From assembly GCF_001425785.1 (NCBI RefSeq), contig NZ_LMDI01000001.1:232865-296864 (forward strand): DNA of 64,000 nt. Direction: 5' to 3'. The translations under genes were made by a program, and so were the position numbers. Below the pieces are notes generated by a model. That model ran no database searches. It was not told the DNA's origin and saw only the letters and a list, made by a program, of their open reading frames with translations. Positions 38,411 to 48,708 of the stretch are shown one piece after another. The stretch comes from Rhizobacter sp. Root1221. Lineage in GTDB: Bacteria; Pseudomonadota; Gammaproteobacteria; Burkholderiales; Burkholderiaceae_C. The stretch's first letter is position 1; each line of letters begins with the position of its first letter.

Positions 38411-39744
38411 CGTGCCAGCCTCTCCAGGCCCAGCCCGTCGGTGTCGACCGCGGGCGGGCGGCCCCCGAGGGTGTCGGCGACCAGGCGCGCGGAACCGCAC
38501 GCCATGGCCCAGCCGGCCCCGCCGTGGCCGAGGTTCAGCCACACCCCGGCGATGCCGCTCGTGCCGATCACCGGCGGGCCGTCGGGCAGCATGGGCCGGG
38601 CCCCGCTCCAGCGTTGCGCCTGGCTCAGGCGCGCCGCGCCGGGGAACCAGTCGTCGAGCACCTTGTAGAGGCGAGCGAGTTCGTCCTGCTGGCGGCCTTT
38701 CGCGGCATGACCCATCCGGGTGCCGCCGGACACCCGCAACCGCGAGCCCAGCCGGTTGATCACGACCCGGTGGCGGTGGTCGGTCACGGCCGAGCGGGGG
38801 CCGATGTCGGGGTGGGCCTCGTGGTGGCGGATGGGGGTGGTGACGGACTGGCCGAATACCGCGGCCATCGGCAGCTTCAGGCCGTGCGGGGCCAGCAGGG
38901 CGTTCGAGCCGAGCGCCGCGCAGACGATCACGGCGTCGAAGGTCTCGTCGATGGGTTCGTTCATGGGCACCGTGGGCTGGAATGCCGGCACGGCCGGGGT
39001 GTCGCCATGGGAGGTCAGCCTGCTCGTGGTTTCCTCGTGGGACGAGTGCACGACCGTCAGGCGCGGGCGTTTGCCGGGCTCGATGGCCTGCACCGTGGCG
39101 TGGAAGCGGAACTCCGCGCCCAGCCGCTCGGCCTCGGCGCGCAGCAGCAGCGCGAACTGCCGGCAGTTGCCCACCTCGTCACCGGGCAGGTGGATGCCGC
39201 CGTGCAGGGGTGTTTCGGTGTTCAGGCCCGGCTCGACGGCATGGCACTGCGCGGTGTCGAGCGTGTCGAAGCGGATGCCCTGTTCGGCCAGCAGGGCAAG
39301 GGCGGGCTGCACCTGCTCCTGCTCCTTGCGGGTGCGCAGCAGCACGAGGTGGCCGTCGCTGCGTTCGTAGTCGAGTTGCAGGTTGGCCGCCAGGCCGTGC
39401 AGGCGTTCCCGGCTGTACGCCGCCAGCCGCTGCATGCGCAGCTGGTTCGTGCGGTGCGCCGCGGGCTGCCCGGCACGCCACCAGCGCCACATCCAGCCCC
39501 AGGCGCTGGGTGGCATGCGCCATGGGTTGTGGCGGTCGAACAGGCTGCGCAGCAGTTGGCCGGCGGCCCCCGGCCCCGCCCAGGGGCCCACGGCGCCCGG
39601 CGACGCGAGCCCCGCCTGGGCGAAGCTGGCCTCCACGGCCACGCTGCCGCGGCGCTCGAACACGACGACCTCGTGGCCGTCGGCCGCCAGTTCATAGGCG
39701 GTGGTGACCCCGATCACCCCCGCGCCGATCACGGCGACCCGCAT
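38407..39744 (-). CDS. D-amino acid dehydrogenase-like flavoprotein
   Basis: A 445-residue FAD-dependent oxidoreductase of the DAO/DadA group. The dinucleotide motif [20 protein letters not shown] starts at residue 3 and ends in VVVFER. The C-terminal FAD-binding end SGARPMLPDGPPVIG and VWLNLGHGGAGWAMACG matches DadA. DadA oxidises D-amino acids to 2-oxo acids and ammonia, passing electrons to quinone on the inner membrane. No alanine racemase or Lrp regulator is adjacent, so the substrate is uncertain. Its ATG overlaps the amidase stop and its stop overlaps nnr, indicating tight coupling. Confidence 0.85.
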   Translation of the reverse strand: MRVAVIGAGVIGVTTAYELAADGHEVVVFERRGSVAVEASFAQAGLASPGAVGPWAGPGAAGQLLRSLFDRHNPWRMPPSAWGWMWRWWRAGQPAAHRTNQLRMQRLAAYSRERLHGLAANLQLDYERSDGHLVLLRTRKEQEQVQPALALLAEQGIRFDTLDTAQCHAVEPGLNTETPLHGGIHLPGDEVGNCRQFALLLRAEAERLGAEFRFHATVQAIEPGKRPRLTVVHSSHEETTSRLTSHGDTPAVPAFQPTVPMNEPIDETFDAVIVCAALGSNALLAPHGLKLPMAAVFGQSVTTPIRHHEAHPDIGPRSAVTDHRHRVVINRLGSRLRVSGGTRMGHAAKGRQQDELARLYKVLDDWFPGAARLSQAQRWSGARPMLPDGPPVIGTSGIAGVWLNLGHGGAGWAMACGSARLVADTLGGRPPAVDTDGLGLERLAR

Positions 39745-41099
39745 CAGGCGGCCCCTCCGGCAGACAGGGTGTCGGCGATGGCACGCGAGACGTCGAGCAC
39801 GGTGTCGTCGGCGAGCGCCGGCGCCCACACCATCAGGCCCACGGGCAGTTCGTCCGGGGCATGGCAGGGCAGCGACAGCGCGCAGCCGTCGAGGAAGTTC
39901 ACGACCGACGGGTTGCGCAGCAGCAGCGCGTTGGCGGCAAAAAAGGCCTCGTCGGTGGACAGCGCCGCGATGGCCGGTGCCACGACGGGCACCGTGGGCG
40001 ACAGCATCGCGTCGAACGCCTGGAGTTTTGTGCCCACGCGGCTGATCCAGTCGCGGCGGGCGGCGATCAGGTCGAGGTGGTCGGCCGCGGAGATGGTCTC
40101 GCCGCGGCGGATGCGGGAGACCACCCGCGGGTCGTACTGGTTTTCGGCCCGGGCCAGCAGCGGACGGTGCCAGGCCCATGCCTCGGCGGCCGGGAAGCCG
40201 CCCATTGCGTTGAGCGCGCGCAGTTCCGCGAGTTCGGCCAGCGCGATCTCGTCGACGCGCGCCCCGGCCGCGCGAAGCCGCTCGAGCGTGCGCGTGAACG
40301 CAGCGGCCACGGTGGTGTCGAGCCCGTCGAGCATCGTGGTGGCCGGCACCGCCAGGCGCAACGACGCCACCGGGCGGCCGGCCAGGCGCACGGTGCGGCC
40401 CGCCAGCACCTCGTGCAGCAGCACGGCGTCGCGCACGGAGCGGGTGATGGCGCAGGCCGTGTCAAGGGTAGGGGACAGCGGCACCGTGCCATCGGTGGGG
40501 GTGAGCCGGGCGGTGTTCTTGAATCCCACGAGGCCCTGCAGCGCGGCGGGGATGCGGATGGACCCGCCGGTGTCGGAGCCGAGGGCCGCCCAGGCCGCGC
40601 CGGTGGCTACCGATACGGCCCCGCCCGACGTGGAGCCACCCGGGATGCGCGGTTCGGCGTCGAGGCGTGCCGTGGCCGGGTTGGCCGGCGTGCCGTGGTG
40701 CGGGTTCATGCCCACGCCCGAAAACGCGAACTCGGTCATGTGGGTGTGGCCGGTCAGGGCCGCGCCGGCGCGGCGCAGGCGGGCCACGGCGGGGCAGTCG
40801 GCCGTGGCGGGGGCGCGGCCGCGCAATGCGAGCGAGGCCGCCGTGGTGGCGAAACCCGCCACGTCGAACAGGGCCTTGATGCTGACGGCGAGCCCGGCGA
40901 GCGGCGGCAGCGGGATGCCGGCGCGGTGTTGCAGGTCGATGGCGGCGGCGGTGGCTTCGGCGTGACCGGTGAAGCGCTGGAGGTAGGTGTGGGTGTTGGG
41001 GGCGGCATCGGCCGCCAGGGTGCTGCGGGCCAGGGCACCCGTGGCGCTTTCGCGGCCGAGGAGGATGGCTTCGCGCGCAGCGCTCAGGTCATGGGTCAT
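39744..41099 (-). CDS. Amidase signature family hydrolase
   Basis: A 451-residue amidase with the Ser-cisSer-Lys triad: Lys75 in LAVSIKALFD, cis-Ser156 in PGGSTSGGAVSVA and nucleophile Ser180 in GSDTGGSIRIPA, 24 residues apart as in malonamidase E2. It is not GatA, since no gatB or gatC is nearby. Substrates of the family include aryl and alkyl amides and amino-acid amides. It is the first gene of the reverse operon with the DadA-like and NAD(P)HX-repair genes, so it might release amino acids or related amides for the dehydrogenase. That link is inference. It is divergent from rpsB. Confidence 0.88.
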   Translation of the reverse strand: MTHDLSAAREAILLGRESATGALARSTLAADAAPNTHTYLQRFTGHAEATAAAIDLQHRAGIPLPPLAGLAVSIKALFDVAGFATTAASLALRGRAPATADCPAVARLRRAGAALTGHTHMTEFAFSGVGMNPHHGTPANPATARLDAEPRIPGGSTSGGAVSVATGAAWAALGSDTGGSIRIPAALQGLVGFKNTARLTPTDGTVPLSPTLDTACAITRSVRDAVLLHEVLAGRTVRLAGRPVASLRLAVPATTMLDGLDTTVAAAFTRTLERLRAAGARVDEIALAELAELRALNAMGGFPAAEAWAWHRPLLARAENQYDPRVVSRIRRGETISAADHLDLIAARRDWISRVGTKLQAFDAMLSPTVPVVAPAIAALSTDEAFFAANALLLRNPSVVNFLDGCALSLPCHAPDELPVGLMVWAPALADDTVLDVSRAIADTLSAGGAA

Positions 41100-41122
41100 G
41101 GAGAAAGGGTCGAAGGCCGTGC

Positions 41123-41312
41123 TACACTCTACGGGTTTATCTGAGGGCGCCCATGTCGGGGGTCCCGGTGAAACCGCAATCCTGCGAAATCGCGAATCCG
41201 GTTGTTGAAAGGTGTTGAATGCACCCTGCCAGGCGGTTGTTTCAAACGAAACGCTGCTGAAACAGAGGCTTTCAATTCAAGCCGGATTCTAGAACCAACC
41301 TTTGGAGTTCAC
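41123..41312 (+). promoter_or_regulatory. rpsB promoter region and leader
   Basis: TACACT at 41123-41128 is a plausible -10; the -35 is unclear. It leaves a leader of about 180 bases with small hairpins, including GGCTT/AAGCC just upstream of the GGAG site at 41304-41307 and GTTTC/GAAAC further up. Ribosomal protein S2 autoregulates rpsB in some bacteria through leader structure; I cannot match this one to a known motif. Confidence 0.4.
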
Positions 41313-42059
41313 ATGTCTGTCACCATGCGTGAAATGCTGGAAGCCGGCGTCCATTTCGGCCACCAAACCCGCTTCTGGAACCCGAAGATGGCCCCGTACA
41401 TCTACGGCCATCGCAACAAGATCCACATCATCAACCTCGAGAAGACGCAGCCGCTCTTCAACGACGCGATGAAGTTCATCCGCCAGCTGGCAGCTCGCCG
41501 CGGCACCATCCTCATGATCGGCACGAAGCGCCAGGCCCGCGAAGTGATCGCGGCCGAAGCCCAGCGCGCCGGCATGCCCTACGTCGACCAGCGCTGGCTC
41601 GGCGGCATGCTGACCAACTTCAAGACGGTCAAGGGCTCGCTGAAGAAGCTGAAGGACATGCAGGCCCAGATCGAAGCCGGCACGGAAATCCGCATCAAGA
41701 AGGAAGCCCTGCTGTTCCAGCGCGACCTGGCCAAGCTCGAGAAAGACATCGGCGGCATCCAGCACATGAATGCGCTGCCTGATGCCATGTTCGTGATCGA
41801 CGTCGGCTACCACAAGATCGCCGTGCTCGAAGCCAAGAAGCTGGGCATCCCCGTGATCGGCGTGGTCGACTCCAACCACTCGCCGGACGGCATCGACTAC
41901 GTGATCCCGGGCAACGACGACTCGTCGAAGGCCGTGGCCCTGTACGCGAAGGCTGTTGCCGACGCCGTGCTCGAAGGCAAGGCCAACGCGACGAACGAGG
42001 TCGTGCAAGCCGTGTCCGCCGGTGGCGACGAGTTCGTGGAAGTCAACGAAACGGCCTGA
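41313..42059 (+). CDS. rpsB: 30S ribosomal protein S2
   Basis: A 248-residue ribosomal protein with the typical start [20 protein letters not shown] and [20 protein letters not shown], the [12 protein letters not shown] segment and [21 protein letters not shown]. It binds the 30S subunit through S1 and 16S rRNA. The ATG at 41313 is set by GGAG 5 bases upstream and by the family start; the frame is open a little further upstream. It heads the translation-to-lipid A supercluster and is followed by a strong terminator before tsf. Confidence 0.98.
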   Translation: MSVTMREMLEAGVHFGHQTRFWNPKMAPYIYGHRNKIHIINLEKTQPLFNDAMKFIRQLAARRGTILMIGTKRQAREVIAAEAQRAGMPYVDQRWLGGMLTNFKTVKGSLKKLKDMQAQIEAGTEIRIKKEALLFQRDLAKLEKDIGGIQHMNALPDAMFVIDVGYHKIAVLEAKKLGIPVIGVVDSNHSPDGIDYVIPGNDDSSKAVALYAKAVADAVLEGKANATNEVVQAVSAGGDEFVEVNETA

Positions 42060-42096
42060 GGCCTCCGGCCCCGGTTCGCCTGAAAGGGCGGGCATG

Positions 42097-42123
42097 AAAA
42101 GGGGCTCTTCAGCCCCTTTTTTT
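42097..42123 (+). terminator. Terminator or attenuator between rpsB and tsf
   Basis: AAAAGGGGCT 42097-42106 pairs with AGCCCCTTTT 42111-42120 around a CTTC tetraloop, with seven T in all at 42117-42123. It is a textbook intrinsic terminator inside what is normally one rpsB-tsf operon. Confidence 0.88.
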
Positions 42124-42190
42124 CAACCTCACACATGATTCACTGGCACGCGCCCCCGGGTGTGTGTGCCAAACCTCACGGAGATTCACG

Positions 42191-43087
42191 ATGACCGCAA
42201 TCACTGCAAGCATGGTCGCCGAGCTGCGCGCCAAGACCGATGCGCCGATGATGGAGTGCAAGAAGGCACTGACCGAAGCCGCTGGCGACATGGAAAAAGC
42301 CGAGGAACTGCTGCGCGTCAAGCTCGGCACGAAGGCCGGCAAGGCCGCTTCCCGCGTCACGGCCGAAGGCGTTGTTGCCGCGTCGGTGGACGGCACCGTG
42401 GGCGCCCTCGTCGAAGTGAACTGCGAAACCGACTTCGTGTCCAAGAACGACGACTTCCTGGCGTTCTCGAAGGCCGTCGCCGAACTGATCGCCAAGAACA
42501 ACCCGGCCGACGTGGCCGCCGTGGGCGCGCTGCCGCTGTCGCAAGCCACCTTCGGCCCCACCGTCGAAGACGTGCGCAAGGGCCTCATCGGCAAGATCGG
42601 CGAAAACATGTCGATCCGCCGCTTCAAGCGCTACGCGGATGGCGGCCAGCTGGCCAGCTACCTGCACGGCACCCGCATCGGCGTGCTCGTCGAGTTCAAC
42701 GGTGACGCCACGGCCGCCAAGGACGTCGCGATGCACATCGCCGCCATGAAGCCCGTCTCGCTGACGTCCGCCGACGTGCCGGCCGACCTGATCGAGAAGG
42801 AACGTTCGGTTGCCACGGCAAAGGCCGTGGAATCCGGCAAGCCGGCCGACATCGCCTCGAAGATGGTCGAAGGTTCGGTCCAGAAGTACCTGAAGGAAGT
42901 CAGCCTGTACAACCAGGTCTTCGTGAAGGCCGCCGACGGCAAGGCCACGGTCGAGCAGCACCTGAAGGGCGTCAAGACCGAAGTCAAGGCGTTCACGCTG
43001 TACGTCGTGGGCGAAGGCATCGAGAAGAAGGTCGACGACTTCGCGGCCGAAGTGGCTGCGCAAGTGGCGGCCGCCAAGGGCGCCTGA
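42191..43087 (+). CDS. tsf: Elongation factor Ts
   Basis: A 298-residue nucleotide exchange factor that recycles EF-Tu-GDP. It has the N-terminal UBA-like domain with [19 protein letters not shown], the core domain with [13 protein letters not shown] (the EF-Tu contact includes TDFV), and a C-terminal coiled region. GGAG at 42180-42183 lies 7 bases before the ATG. It follows rpsB across a terminator and precedes pyrH by 117 bases. Confidence 0.98.
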   Translation: MTAITASMVAELRAKTDAPMMECKKALTEAAGDMEKAEELLRVKLGTKAGKAASRVTAEGVVAASVDGTVGALVEVNCETDFVSKNDDFLAFSKAVAELIAKNNPADVAAVGALPLSQATFGPTVEDVRKGLIGKIGENMSIRRFKRYADGGQLASYLHGTRIGVLVEFNGDATAAKDVAMHIAAMKPVSLTSADVPADLIEKERSVATAKAVESGKPADIASKMVEGSVQKYLKEVSLYNQVFVKAADGKATVEQHLKGVKTEVKAFTLYVVGEGIEKKVDDFAAEVAAQVAAAKGA

Positions 43088-43204
43088 CCTCCCGGTGACC
43101 CACGCGGGCAGGGGGCTTGCATGCCCCTTGTCCGATCCAGACGGATAGACTTCGACGCGGCACCACCCACGTGCCATGTTCATCGACCACAGGGAGATCC
43201 CCGC

Positions 43205-43915
43205 ATGCCGGCGTACAAACGCATCCTTCTGAAACTTTCGGGCGAGGCCCTGATGGGCGACGACGCCTATGGCATCAACCGCGCCACCATCGTGCGCATG
43301 GTGCGTGAAGTCCAGGAAGTGACCCGGCTCGGGTGTGAAGTCGCCGTCGTGATCGGTGGCGGCAACATTTTCCGCGGCGTTGCCGGTGGTTCCGTGGGCA
43401 TGGACCGCGCCACCGCCGACTACATGGGCATGCTGGCCACCGTGATGAACGCACTGGCCCTGGCCGACACCATGCGCCAGGAAGGCATGACCGCCCGCGT
43501 GATGTCCGCCATCGCGATCGACCAGGTCGTCGAGCCGTACGTGCGCCCCAAGGCGCTGCAGTACCTCGAAGAGGGCAAGATCGTGGTGTTCGCCGCCGGC
43601 ACCGGCAACCCGTTCTTCACCACCGACACCGCGGCCGCGCTGCGAGGTGCCGAGATCGGCGCCGAGGTGGTACTGAAGGCCACGAAAGTCGACGGCGTCT
43701 ACACCGCCGACCCGAAAAAAGACCCGTCCGCCACGCGTTACAGCAAGATCAGCTTCGACGAAGCCATCAGCCGCAACCTGCAGGTGCTCGACGCCACGGC
43801 GTTCGCCCTTTGCCGCGACCAGAAGCTGCCGATCAAGGTGTTCAGCATCTTCAAGGAAGGTGCGCTGAAGCGTGTGGTGATGGGCGAAGACGAGGGCACC
43901 CTCGTCCACGTTTGA
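43205..43915 (+). CDS. pyrH: UMP kinase
   Basis: A 236-residue hexameric kinase of the amino-acid-kinase fold that phosphorylates UMP to UDP. It shows [15 protein letters not shown], the GGGNIFRG phosphate loop, [15 protein letters not shown] and [12 protein letters not shown]. The ATG at 43205 follows a GGGAG site. Bacterial PyrH is activated by GTP and inhibited by UTP. It lies between tsf and frr as usual. Confidence 0.97.
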   Translation: MPAYKRILLKLSGEALMGDDAYGINRATIVRMVREVQEVTRLGCEVAVVIGGGNIFRGVAGGSVGMDRATADYMGMLATVMNALALADTMRQEGMTARVMSAIAIDQVVEPYVRPKALQYLEEGKIVVFAAGTGNPFFTTDTAAALRGAEIGAEVVLKATKVDGVYTADPKKDPSATRYSKISFDEAISRNLQVLDATAFALCRDQKLPIKVFSIFKEGALKRVVMGEDEGTLVHV

Positions 43916-43930
43916 GTTGAGGAAAAAGCC

Positions 43931-44491
43931 ATGAGCACCGCAGACATCCACAAGAATGCCGAAGCGAAGATGATTCGTTCGATCGAATCCTTCAAGGGCG
44001 AACTCCAGAAGATCCGCACCGGCCGCGCCCACCCGGGCATCCTCGACCAGGTGCAGATCGAGTACTACGGCTCGATGGTGCCGATCAGCCAGGTCGCCAA
44101 CGTGTCGTTGCTCGACGCCCGCACCATCACCGTGCAGCCGTGGGAAAAAGGCATGGGCCCGAAGATCGAGAAGGCCATCCGCGAATCCGACCTGGGGCTG
44201 AACCCGTCGTCCCAGGGTGACCTGCTGCGCGTGCCGATGCCCGCGCTGACGGAAGAGCGCCGCCGCGAACTGACGAAGGTCGTGCGCAACGCCGGCGAAG
44301 ACAGCAAGGTCGCCATCCGCAACCTGCGCCGCGACGCCAACGAGCAGGCCAAGAAGCTCACCAAGGACAAGGAAATCTCCGAGGACGACGAGCGCCGTTC
44401 GCTCGACGACGTGCAGAAGCTGACCGACCGGTACATCGCCGAAGTCGATCGGCTGATCGCCGCCAAGGAAGCCGAAATCATGGCCGTCTGA
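43931..44491 (+). CDS. frr: Ribosome recycling factor
   Basis: A 186-residue tRNA-shaped protein that, with EF-G, splits post-termination ribosomes. Landmarks are [39 protein letters not shown] and [20 protein letters not shown] precedes the ATG. It is 15 bases after pyrH. Confidence 0.98.
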   Translation: MSTADIHKNAEAKMIRSIESFKGELQKIRTGRAHPGILDQVQIEYYGSMVPISQVANVSLLDARTITVQPWEKGMGPKIEKAIRESDLGLNPSSQGDLLRVPMPALTEERRRELTKVVRNAGEDSKVAIRNLRRDANEQAKKLTKDKEISEDDERRSLDDVQKLTDRYIAEVDRLIAAKEAEIMAV

Positions 44492-44514
44492 CGGCCATCG
44501 TCCGGGTCGACCGC

Positions 44515-45264
44515 TTGTTTTTCTCGAAACCACCCTTGGAATCGCAGTCTCGTATTCCCCGCCACCTGGCCATCGTCATGGACGGCAACGGCCGGTGGGC
44601 CAAGAAGCGGTTCATGCCGCGGTTCTTCGGCCACAAGCAGGGCGTCGATGCGCTGGTGCGCACCGTGGCGGCGTGCGCCGACCGCGGCATCGAATACCTC
44701 ACCGTGTTCGCGTTTTCCAGTGAAAACTGGAAGCGCCCCACCGAAGAGGTGTCGGGCCTGATGGACCTGGTGCTGGTTGCCGTGTCCAAGTACCTGGCCA
44801 AGCTTGCGAGCGAAGGCGTGCGCATCCGCATCGTCGGCGACCGCTCCCAGGTATCCGACAAGGTGCGCAACGCCTGGGACCAGGCGGAGCGTGTCACCGA
44901 ACAAAACCGGCGCATCACGCTGTCGGTCGCGTTCAACTACGGCGGCCGCTGGGACATCGTGCAGGCCTGCCAGCAGGCCATCCGCGACGGCGTGCCGGCC
45001 CACGAACTCGACGAGGCCCGGCTCTCGCGCTACATGGCGATGAACTTCGCCCCGGATCCCGACCTGTTCATCCGCACCGGCGGGGAAGTGCGCATCAGCA
45101 ATTTCCTGCTCTGGCAGGTGGCGTATGCTGAACTGGTCTTCAGCGACTGCCTCTGGCCCGAGTTCGGCGACGCCCAACTCGACGCCGCGCTGGCCGACTA
45201 CGCCGACCGCGACCGCCGTTTCGGCGGCGTGAAGGCCACCGACAACCTCGCCGAAAAGGCCTGA
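44515..45264 (+). CDS. uppS: Isoprenyl (undecaprenyl diphosphate) transferase
   Basis: A 249-residue cis-prenyltransferase that makes undecaprenyl diphosphate, the lipid carrier for peptidoglycan and O-antigen. The catalytic Asp23 lies in HLAIVMDGNGRWAKKR; the FAFSSENWKRP and RTGGEVRISNFLLWQ motifs are intact. The start appears to be TTG at 44515, because no ATG or GTG lies in frame between the preceding region and the conserved core. It follows frr by 23 bases and precedes cdsA by 3. Confidence 0.95.
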   Translation: MFFSKPPLESQSRIPRHLAIVMDGNGRWAKKRFMPRFFGHKQGVDALVRTVAACADRGIEYLTVFAFSSENWKRPTEEVSGLMDLVLVAVSKYLAKLASEGVRIRIVGDRSQVSDKVRNAWDQAERVTEQNRRITLSVAFNYGGRWDIVQACQQAIRDGVPAHELDEARLSRYMAMNFAPDPDLFIRTGGEVRISNFLLWQVAYAELVFSDCLWPEFGDAQLDAALADYADRDRRFGGVKATDNLAEKA

Positions 45265-45267
45265 TCC

Positions 45268-46104
45268 ATGCTCAAGCAACGCGTCATCACCGCGGTGGTC
45301 CTGTTGCTCGTCCTGCTGCCCGCGGTGTTTGCACCCGTGTCGTGGCCGTTCGCGGTGCTCACGCTGGTGATGATCACCGCGGCCGGTTGGGAGTGGGGGC
45401 GCCTGAACGGCGCGGGTGCCACGGGGTCGCTGGTCATGGGCGCGCTCGTGGGGGGGCTGTGCGCCGCCGCGCTGCAGCTCGGCTGGGTCGGCGTGGGTGC
45501 CAGCCCGGCGTGGTGGCTGGCCTGTGGTGTCTGGGTGCTGGGTGGCGCGCTCGCCATCAAGGTCGGGCCCACGGCTTGGCCGGGCCTGCCCAGGGCGGCC
45601 CGCTGGGTGCTGGGTGTGGCGATGCTGTTCACCGCCTGGCTCGCGCTTGCCAGCGCCAAGGTCGTGGGCCTCAACTACCTGCTGTCGGTGTTCTGCCTCG
45701 TGTGGGTGGCCGACATCTCCGCCTACTTCGGCGGGCGCACCTTCGGCCGGCGCAAGCTCGCACCCACGATCAGCCCCGGCAAGAGCTGGGAGGGGGTCTG
45801 GAGCGGCATGGTGGGTGTGATGCTGCTGGCCGCGGCCTGGATCCTGATCGACAAGACCTGGCCGCTCGGATCGGCCAGCGTGTTCACCCTGCTCTGGCAG
45901 CGGTTCGACGTGCTCGGGCTTATGCTCGCCCTTGTGTTCCTCTGTGCGATGAGTGTGCTCGGCGACCTGGTCGAATCGCTCGTCAAGCGTTCGGCCGGTG
46001 CCAAGGACAGCAGCCAGCTGCTGCCGGGGCATGGCGGGGTGCTCGACCGGGTCGACGCGCTGCTGCCCGTCTTCCCCATCGCGATGGCGCTCAGTTCGCT
46101 CTGA
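45268..46104 (+). CDS. cdsA: Phosphatidate cytidylyltransferase
   Basis: A 278-residue polytopic membrane enzyme making CDP-diacylglycerol, the precursor of all bacterial phospholipids. Several hydrophobic helices cover the N-terminal two thirds. The CDS signature is visible near the C-terminus as LGDLVESLVKRSAGAKDSSQLLPGHGGVLDRVDAL in pieces (GDLVESLVKR, KDSSQLLPGHGG, LDRVDA), and VADISAYFGGRTFGRRKLAP with SPGKSWEG is in the middle. It is 3 bases after uppS. Confidence 0.96.
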   Translation: MLKQRVITAVVLLLVLLPAVFAPVSWPFAVLTLVMITAAGWEWGRLNGAGATGSLVMGALVGGLCAAALQLGWVGVGASPAWWLACGVWVLGGALAIKVGPTAWPGLPRAARWVLGVAMLFTAWLALASAKVVGLNYLLSVFCLVWVADISAYFGGRTFGRRKLAPTISPGKSWEGVWSGMVGVMLLAAAWILIDKTWPLGSASVFTLLWQRFDVLGLMLALVFLCAMSVLGDLVESLVKRSAGAKDSSQLLPGHGGVLDRVDALLPVFPIAMALSSL

Positions 46105-46146
46105 CCCGAGAGCCGCCGCGGCGCCGTCATTTCCCTGGTGTTCCCC

Positions 46147-47349
46147 ATGTCCAAGTTGTCCTCGGCCCGCCAGCGGGTTTGTGTCCTCGGTGCCACTGGC
46201 AGCATCGGCACCAACACGCTCGACGTGCTGGCGCGCCATCCGGACCGCTACGAGGTGGTGGCCCTCACCGCCCACGGCCGTGTGGCCGAGCTGCGTGACC
46301 AGTGCCTGCAATGGAAACCGCGGTTTGCCGTGGTGGCCGAGGCCGGCCCGGCACAGGCGCTGCAGCGCGAACTGCGCAGCGCCGGCCTGCGCACCGAGGT
46401 GCTGCACGGCAGCGGGGCGCTGTCCGACGTGGCGGCCCATGCCGACGTGGACGTCGTGATGGCCGCCATCGTGGGGGCGGCCGGCCTCGAGCCGTGCATC
46501 GCCGCGGCCCGCGCCGGCAAGCGCCTGCTACTGGCCAACAAGGAAGCCATCGTGGTGGGCGGGGCACTGTTCATGCAGGCCGTGCGCGACGGTGGCGCCA
46601 CGCTGCTGCCCATCGACAGCGAACACTCCGCCATCTTCCAGTGCCTGCCCGAAGACCGCAGCACCTGGGCCCAGCGCATCGACCACATCGTGCTCACCGC
46701 CTCCGGCGGCCCGTTCCGAGACCGTGATCCGGCCACGCTGGCCAACGTCACGCCCGACGAAGCCTGCGCGCACCCGAACTGGGTCATGGGCCGCAAGATC
46801 TCGGTCGACTCGGCCACGATGATGAACAAGGCGCTCGAGGTGATCGAGGCCCGCTGGCTCTTCGACCTGCAACCTGAGCAGATCCGCGTGGTGGTGCATC
46901 CGCAGAGCATCATCCATTCGATGGTGGTGTGCCGTGACCGCTCGGTGCTCGCCCAGCTGGGCACGCCCGACATGCGGGTGCCCATCGCGTATGGCCTGTC
47001 GTTCCCGGAGCGCATCGAATCGGGCGCCTCGCTGCTCGACTTCACGTCGCTGTCCGCGCTGACGTTCCGGCCCGCGGGTGCCGACCGCTACCCGGGCCTG
47101 CACCTGGCCTGGCAGACGCTGCGCGCGCCCGAGGGCAGCACCACAGTGCTGAACGCGGCGAACGAAGTGGCCGTGGCGGCCTTCCTGGCGGGAACCATCC
47201 GCTTCGACCAGATTCACAGTGTCAATGCACGCTGCCTCGACGCCGTTTCGCCCGACCCCGCCGCCACCCGCAGCGTGGGCGGCCTGCTCGACCTCGACGC
47301 CACGGCGCGCCGGCAGGCCGACGCCATCGTCGCGGCGCTGACGCCATGA
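46147..47349 (+). CDS. dxr: 1-deoxy-D-xylulose 5-phosphate reductoisomerase
   Basis: A 400-residue NADPH-dependent enzyme converting DXP to methylerythritol phosphate in the MEP pathway. The NADPH motif is [20 protein letters not shown], and the metal and substrate regions are [15 protein letters not shown] and TASGGPFRD. The ATG at 46147 is preferred to an in-frame GTG at 46138. It works upstream of IspG (22.3 kb) and feeds UppS. Its stop overlaps the rseP start (ATGA). Confidence 0.97.
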   Translation: MSKLSSARQRVCVLGATGSIGTNTLDVLARHPDRYEVVALTAHGRVAELRDQCLQWKPRFAVVAEAGPAQALQRELRSAGLRTEVLHGSGALSDVAAHADVDVVMAAIVGAAGLEPCIAAARAGKRLLLANKEAIVVGGALFMQAVRDGGATLLPIDSEHSAIFQCLPEDRSTWAQRIDHIVLTASGGPFRDRDPATLANVTPDEACAHPNWVMGRKISVDSATMMNKALEVIEARWLFDLQPEQIRVVVHPQSIIHSMVVCRDRSVLAQLGTPDMRVPIAYGLSFPERIESGASLLDFTSLSALTFRPAGADRYPGLHLAWQTLRAPEGSTTVLNAANEVAVAAFLAGTIRFDQIHSVNARCLDAVSPDPAATRSVGGLLDLDATARRQADAIVAALTP

Positions 47350-48701
47350 TCACGCTGCTCGCCTTCATCGTCACCATCAGTGTCCTCGTGGTGTTCCACG
47401 AGTACGGGCATTACCGGGTCGCCCGGGCCTGTGGGGTGAAGGTGGAGCGGTTCTCACTCGGTTTCGGTCCCGTCATCTGGCGCTACCAGCGCACGCCGGA
47501 CAGCACCGAGTTCACGCTGTCGGCGCTGCCGCTCGGCGGTTACGTGCGCATGCTGGGGCACGGCCCGGAGCCGGTGCCGGCGGCGCAGCACGCGGTCGCG
47601 TTCAAGTTCAAGCCGCTCTGGCAGCGCACCGCCATCGTCGCGGCCGGCCCGGCCGCGAACTTCCTGCTGGCCGTCGTGCTCTATGCCGCGTCCAACTGGA
47701 TGGGGGTCGATGAACCCCAGGCCCGCTTGGGCACGCCGGTCGCGGCCACGCTGGCCGACCGGGCGGGGCTCCGCGCCGGCGACTGGGTCAAGGCCACGTC
47801 GTCCGACGGGCTGACCTGGCAGGACGTGCGCTCGATGGCCGACCTGCGCTGGGCGCTGACCCAGGGCGTGCTGAACGCCGAACCGCTGCACCTGAACGTG
47901 GCCAATGCGCGCGGGCAGGGCGCCCGTTCGGTCGTGCTCGACCTGGACACCCTCGGCACCAAGGAAGTCGATGCAGCGGTGATGCGCCGCGTGGGGGTCT
48001 CGCTGTGGATGGGTGACCCCGTGGTGGGGGAAGTGCGTCCCGGCCCGGCCCTCGACGCCGGCCTGAAGGCCGGTGACCGCGTGCTGTCGGTCGACGGTGT
48101 TGCCATGGGCGACGCCAACGAGCTGTTCGCCACGATCCGGGGCGATGCCAACGGCACGCCCATGGCGTGGCGCGTGGAACGGGGCGGCCAGGTGCTGTCG
48201 TTCACCATCAAGCCCGACAGCGTGCTCGACCGCAACCAGCGCATCGGCCGCATCCACGCGGTGCTGGGGCAGCCGCCCCAGATGGAGAAGGTCAGCTACG
48301 GCTTTGCCGAGGGGCTCACCCGCGCGGCCTCACACACCTGGGGCATGTCGGTGCTCACGCTGAAGATGCTCTGGCGCATGGTCACCTTCGACGCATCCTG
48401 GAAACAATTGAGTGGCATGCTGACCATCGCCGACTACGCTGGCCAGTCTGCCCGGATGGGCCTGTCGTACTACCTCGGCTTCCTCGCCGTGGTGAGCGTG
48501 AGCCTCGGCGTGCTCAACCTGCTGCCGTTGCCGATGCTCGATGGCGGACACCTGATGTATTATCTTTTCGAGGCAGTGACTGGACGCCCCCCTTCAGACG
48601 TGTGGCTCGACCGGCTCACACGCGGCGGCCTCGCCATCATGATCATGATGATGTCGCTCGCCTTCTACAACGACGTGGCCCGCTACCTGGGCCAGCACTG
48701 A
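47346..48701 (+). CDS. rseP: Site-2 metalloprotease RseP
   Basis: A 451-residue intramembrane zinc protease. The zinc motif HEYGH lies at residues 18-22 in the first membrane helix and the second metal site is [13 protein letters not shown] near the end. Two PDZ domains lie between (roughly residues 115-205 and 215-310). RseP cleaves the anti-sigma factor RseA after DegS to release sigma E, and it clears signal-peptide remnants. It directly precedes bamA (7 bases), the usual order tying stress signalling to outer-membrane assembly. Confidence 0.96.
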   Translation: MITLLAFIVTISVLVVFHEYGHYRVARACGVKVERFSLGFGPVIWRYQRTPDSTEFTLSALPLGGYVRMLGHGPEPVPAAQHAVAFKFKPLWQRTAIVAAGPAANFLLAVVLYAASNWMGVDEPQARLGTPVAATLADRAGLRAGDWVKATSSDGLTWQDVRSMADLRWALTQGVLNAEPLHLNVANARGQGARSVVLDLDTLGTKEVDAAVMRRVGVSLWMGDPVVGEVRPGPALDAGLKAGDRVLSVDGVAMGDANELFATIRGDANGTPMAWRVERGGQVLSFTIKPDSVLDRNQRIGRIHAVLGQPPQMEKVSYGFAEGLTRAASHTWGMSVLTLKMLWRMVTFDASWKQLSGMLTIADYAGQSARMGLSYYLGFLAVVSVSLGVLNLLPLPMLDGGHLMYYLFEAVTGRPPSDVWLDRLTRGGLAIMIMMMSLAFYNDVARYLGQH

Positions 48702-48708
48702 CCACCGC

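Noticed and set aside
39744-41099. Amidase as GatA of the tRNA amidotransferase
   Set aside because: No gatB or gatC neighbour, and the sequence lacks the GatA N-terminal pattern; a general amidase is a better fit.
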